40,439 bases of DNA. Origin: Candidatus Hydrogenedentota bacterium. GTDB taxonomy: Bacteria; Hydrogenedentota; Hydrogenedentia; Hydrogenedentales; SLHB01. Below the pieces are notes generated by a model, which saw nothing but the letters and a program-made list of their open reading frames with translations, was not told where the DNA came from and did not search any database. The stretch is from contig DAOLNV010000053.1 of the NCBI GenBank assembly GCA_035416745.1, forward strand, positions 1 to 40,439, given 5' to 3'. Position numbers and translations under genes: made by a program. This document shows positions 38,435-40,439 of the stretch, one piece after another (within the stretch, counting starts at the first letter, position 1; the number at the start of each line of letters is the position of its first letter).

Positions 38435-40439
38435 ATGATCGAGAAACTCGTAGAAGTCATAGCCGGGGCTACCGAAGAGCAATTCCGCGAGATTTCCCTC
38501 GAGGACGCGGCGTTGTGCCGGACCTGGTGCGAGGCCCAAGAGCGGCACAACAGGAAGAAGGAGGTATGCGAGACTGCGCAGGCGCAGCTTGATGCGTGGC
38601 TGGCGGAACACGCGCAGCAGCCACCGGATTCGGAGGGCCATCGGTACCAGTGGGTCCTGCGCGACCTCATAGATGTGGTGCAAAGGGGCGAGCTCTTCGG
38701 GCTGGAAAGGGATGAACTGGATTTCCTTTGTTGCGTGTACGTGTTGGCGGATCGGTTTGTGGATCGAACCGTGTACGCGCGCGTGCGCTCTGTGCTGGCG
38801 CCCTACTTGAACGAAATCGAGGTTCGGCGCAAGGAACTTCCGGATTACCTTCGGCTGACCGGTCTGGCAAAGCGCGTGCATTTCGTGGATGCCAAGGAGC
38901 TTGAAGACGCGCCGCATGTCGCGGCTCGCTCGATTGCGGGCATCGGGATCTCTGCCAGAGGCCCCTTGCGCCGGTATTCGGGGCACGTCAAGCTGCTAGG
39001 CAATGTTCCGGATGATTGCACCCTTGTGGTCGAGAACGGCTGTTGCAGCGTGGCGGGATACGTGATGGGACGGCTCGCCGTTACGCATCACTGTGACGTT
39101 CGTCACAACATTTCGGGTGTTGTCATCTCAAGTATGGGCAGCATTCGCGCCCGGAACATCATCGACCAGGCCTACGTTGTGGCGAAAGCGGGGAGCGTGC
39201 ATGTTTGCCGCGTCGAGAACCCAAGATTGCTTTTTGCGGGCGAACGCCTGGTGGTCGTGGATACCATTCGCCGGGGCAATATCATCGCACCCGATATAGA
39301 TGTGCATGAGGAGGCCATCGGGGGCAGGATTCAGGTATCGCGGTGCTTGTCGGGCGGCCGTTTCCGCGCGACGCCTGGCCTGCCGCTCGAGATCATATTT
39401 CGGAAACAATTGTCTGCCAGCGATTTCGGCGGGATCCGCAGCAAAGAAGCAGCGCGGCTTTCATCGGAGGTGCTCCGACTGAAGATGCGCGTTCTCACGC
39501 TCGAGTCGCTCATCAATTCTCTCGATCGAGAAATCGAGCGTCTGGCCGAGAATGCGCTCTATTACATCTTGAGCGACGAAACCGCCCGAGAACAGGCCGA
39601 CGCCATTCGGCGGGACAAAGGAAGACGTGACGTCATCGACCGCATAATCGAGGGTCTTCTTGGCATGGCCTACGCCATCGCCGAGCGCGCGGCTGAACGA
39701 GCCAATGCCCCGGCACAACCAGACCGCGGCGACCATGACGAGGCCGAAGTCATGTTCGGCGTCGCCGATGCCGTCCTGAACGACCTGAGTTCCGCGGGCT
39801 CGGCTGAACGCGACGTGCCCGCGTTTATCGGCCGCGTCGCCGACATTCGCGATGGATTCCGGAGCGGTGCGCCCGGCAACCGGCTCGCCGCGTCTTCGCT
39901 GGCGCGCATCCGCCAGGAATTGCAGTCCTGGATCGCAGAGCGCAACCGGATTGGCGGCCAGCTCGAGCAGCGCGAAGCCCATCTGCGGTCACAACTGGAA
40001 TTCGGACAATTCGTCTATTCGGCGTCCGATCGGGATTCAGCCGAGCGCATGTTGAAGACCTTGCTGGCATCGGCCCAGGAGCGGCCTCAGAAGCCCGCTG
40101 TGGCGAAGAAGCTGGCCAGCAATTTCGTGGCCACCATGTGCAGGAATATCGAGAAACGACGAAAGGCCGCCGAAGAACGCCGGCATGAATTGCTTGAAAT
40201 GCGGCGCGAATTCGAAGAAAAAGCCAATCGCCTTCGCGCACAACACCATATCGTGATAACCCTCGGAAAGGGCGACACCGGGGAAGGACCGCGCGTGTCG
40301 GGACGTTTCGAAGGCGGCGTGGTGATTTGCGCTGATATGCTCGCCCTGGAACAGAGCGAAGCGTCAGCGAACGCCCGCCTGGTAGTCCCTGACACCGGCG
40401 AAGCATCCATGACCTATCAGCGTCGCTTCACGTCCATCG
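38435..40439 (+). CDS. FapA/DUF342-like beta-helix protein with coiled coil (C-terminus cut by window edge)
   Basis: An open frame runs from ATG 38435 to the right edge, at least 668 residues. An N-terminal helical domain (~1-150) precedes a repetitive beta region (~185-320). In that region short turns repeat: GHVKLLGNVPDDCTLVVENG, CSVAGYVMGRLAV, HNISGVVISSMGSIRARNI, and ENPRLLFAGERLVVVDTIRR with GNIIAPDIDV. This is the pattern of the DUF342/FapA right-handed beta-helix or of bactofilin-like polymer proteins. Long coiled-coil segments follow (~350-410, ~530-620), with EIERLAENALYY and RRKAAEERRHELLEMRREFE. FapA-type proteins are linked to polar or flagellar/pilus positioning; the role here is inference. 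In-frame GTG codons at 38420 and 38393 are alternative starts. No ribosome binding site is strong. Confidence 0.75.
   Translation, partial: MIEKLVEVIAGATEEQFREISLEDAALCRTWCEAQERHNRKKEVCETAQAQLDAWLAEHAQQPPDSEGHRYQWVLRDLIDVVQRGELFGLERDELDFLCCVYVLADRFVDRTVYARVRSVLAPYLNEIEVRRKELPDYLRLTGLAKRVHFVDAKELEDAPHVAARSIAGIGISARGPLRRYSGHVKLLGNVPDDCTLVVENGCCSVAGYVMGRLAVTHHCDVRHNISGVVISSMGSIRARNIIDQAYVVAKAGSVHVCRVENPRLLFAGERLVVVDTIRRGNIIAPDIDVHEEAIGGRIQVSRCLSGGRFRATPGLPLEIIFRKQLSASDFGGIRSKEAARLSSEVLRLKMRVLTLESLINSLDREIERLAENALYYILSDETAREQADAIRRDKGRRDVIDRIIEGLLGMAYAIAERAAERANAPAQPDRGDHDEAEVMFGVADAVLNDLSSAGSAERDVPAFIGRVADIRDGFRSGAPGNRLAASSLARIRQELQSWIAERNRIGGQLEQREAHLRSQLEFGQFVYSASDRDSAERMLKTLLASAQERPQKPAVAKKLASNFVATMCRNIEKRRKAAEERRHELLEMRREFEEKANRLRAQHHIVITLGKGDTGEGPRVSGRFEGGVVICADMLALEQSEASANARLVVPDTGEASMTYQRRFTSI

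Noticed and set aside
1..40439. CRISPR arrays, insertion sequences, tRNA and rRNA genes
   Set aside because: No regular repeat-spacer series, transposase, tRNA cloverleaf or rRNA core was seen on either strand.

Overview
The window is GC-rich, gene-dense DNA from a diderm (outer-membrane) bacterium. A lipid A and outer-membrane assembly operon (bamA, skp, lpxD and a fused lpxC/fabZ) follows a mcsA-mcsB-clpC block. There is also a large prepilin-like protein with a C-terminal FMDGH motif, a C50-type carotenoid gene set (crtB, crtI, cruF and a family 2 glycosyltransferase) and GLUG, PKD and FG-GAP exported proteins. This mix suits the PVC/FCB side of the tree (Planctomycetota, Lentisphaerota, Hydrogenedentota and relatives). 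That placement is inference; no rRNA or tRNA gene was seen.

Layout. 1-553 (-): start of an exported GLUG-repeat protein cut by the left edge. 924-2288 (-): sodium:amino-acid symporter. 2644-3765 (+): unknown membrane/coiled-coil protein. 3823-13536 (-): one long operon read mcsA, mcsB, clpC, bamA, skp, lpxD, lpxC-fabZ. 13774-15426 (-): exported DUF4139 protein. 15914-27084 (+): exported GH3-like/PKD protein, shikimate kinase, a 61-aa protein, an EIIA-zinc-ribbon fusion, a cyclic-nucleotide-binding protein, ATP sulfurylase, an alkaline-phosphatase-superfamily enzyme, a shrunken APS-kinase-like protein, a GT4 glycosyltransferase, an SGNH esterase and an M24-like protein. 27260-34118 (-): an FG-GAP protein, then the carotenoid operon crtB, crtI, alpha/beta hydrolase, GT2, a 34-codon ORF and cruF. 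34442-36734 (-): DEAD-box helicase and prepilin-like protein. 37115-37256: a hairpin-rich non-coding segment. 37365-40439 (+): mtnA and a FapA-like protein cut by the right edge.

The strongest unusual signal is a set of intact genes whose proteins keep a known fold but lack catalytic motifs. These are a McsB homologue without the arginine-kinase active site, a GH3 protein without nucleophile or acid/base motif, a 114-aa APS-kinase-like protein without a P-loop, and an M24 protein with few metal ligands. Their frames are open and they sit in tight operons, which argues for repurposed proteins rather than decay. Other points of interest are the EIIA-zinc-ribbon fusion, the Cys-for-Ser nucleophile hydrolase in the carotenoid operon, and the five-hairpin segment upstream of mtnA.

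All family calls come from reading motifs by eye. No database search or folding calculation was run.
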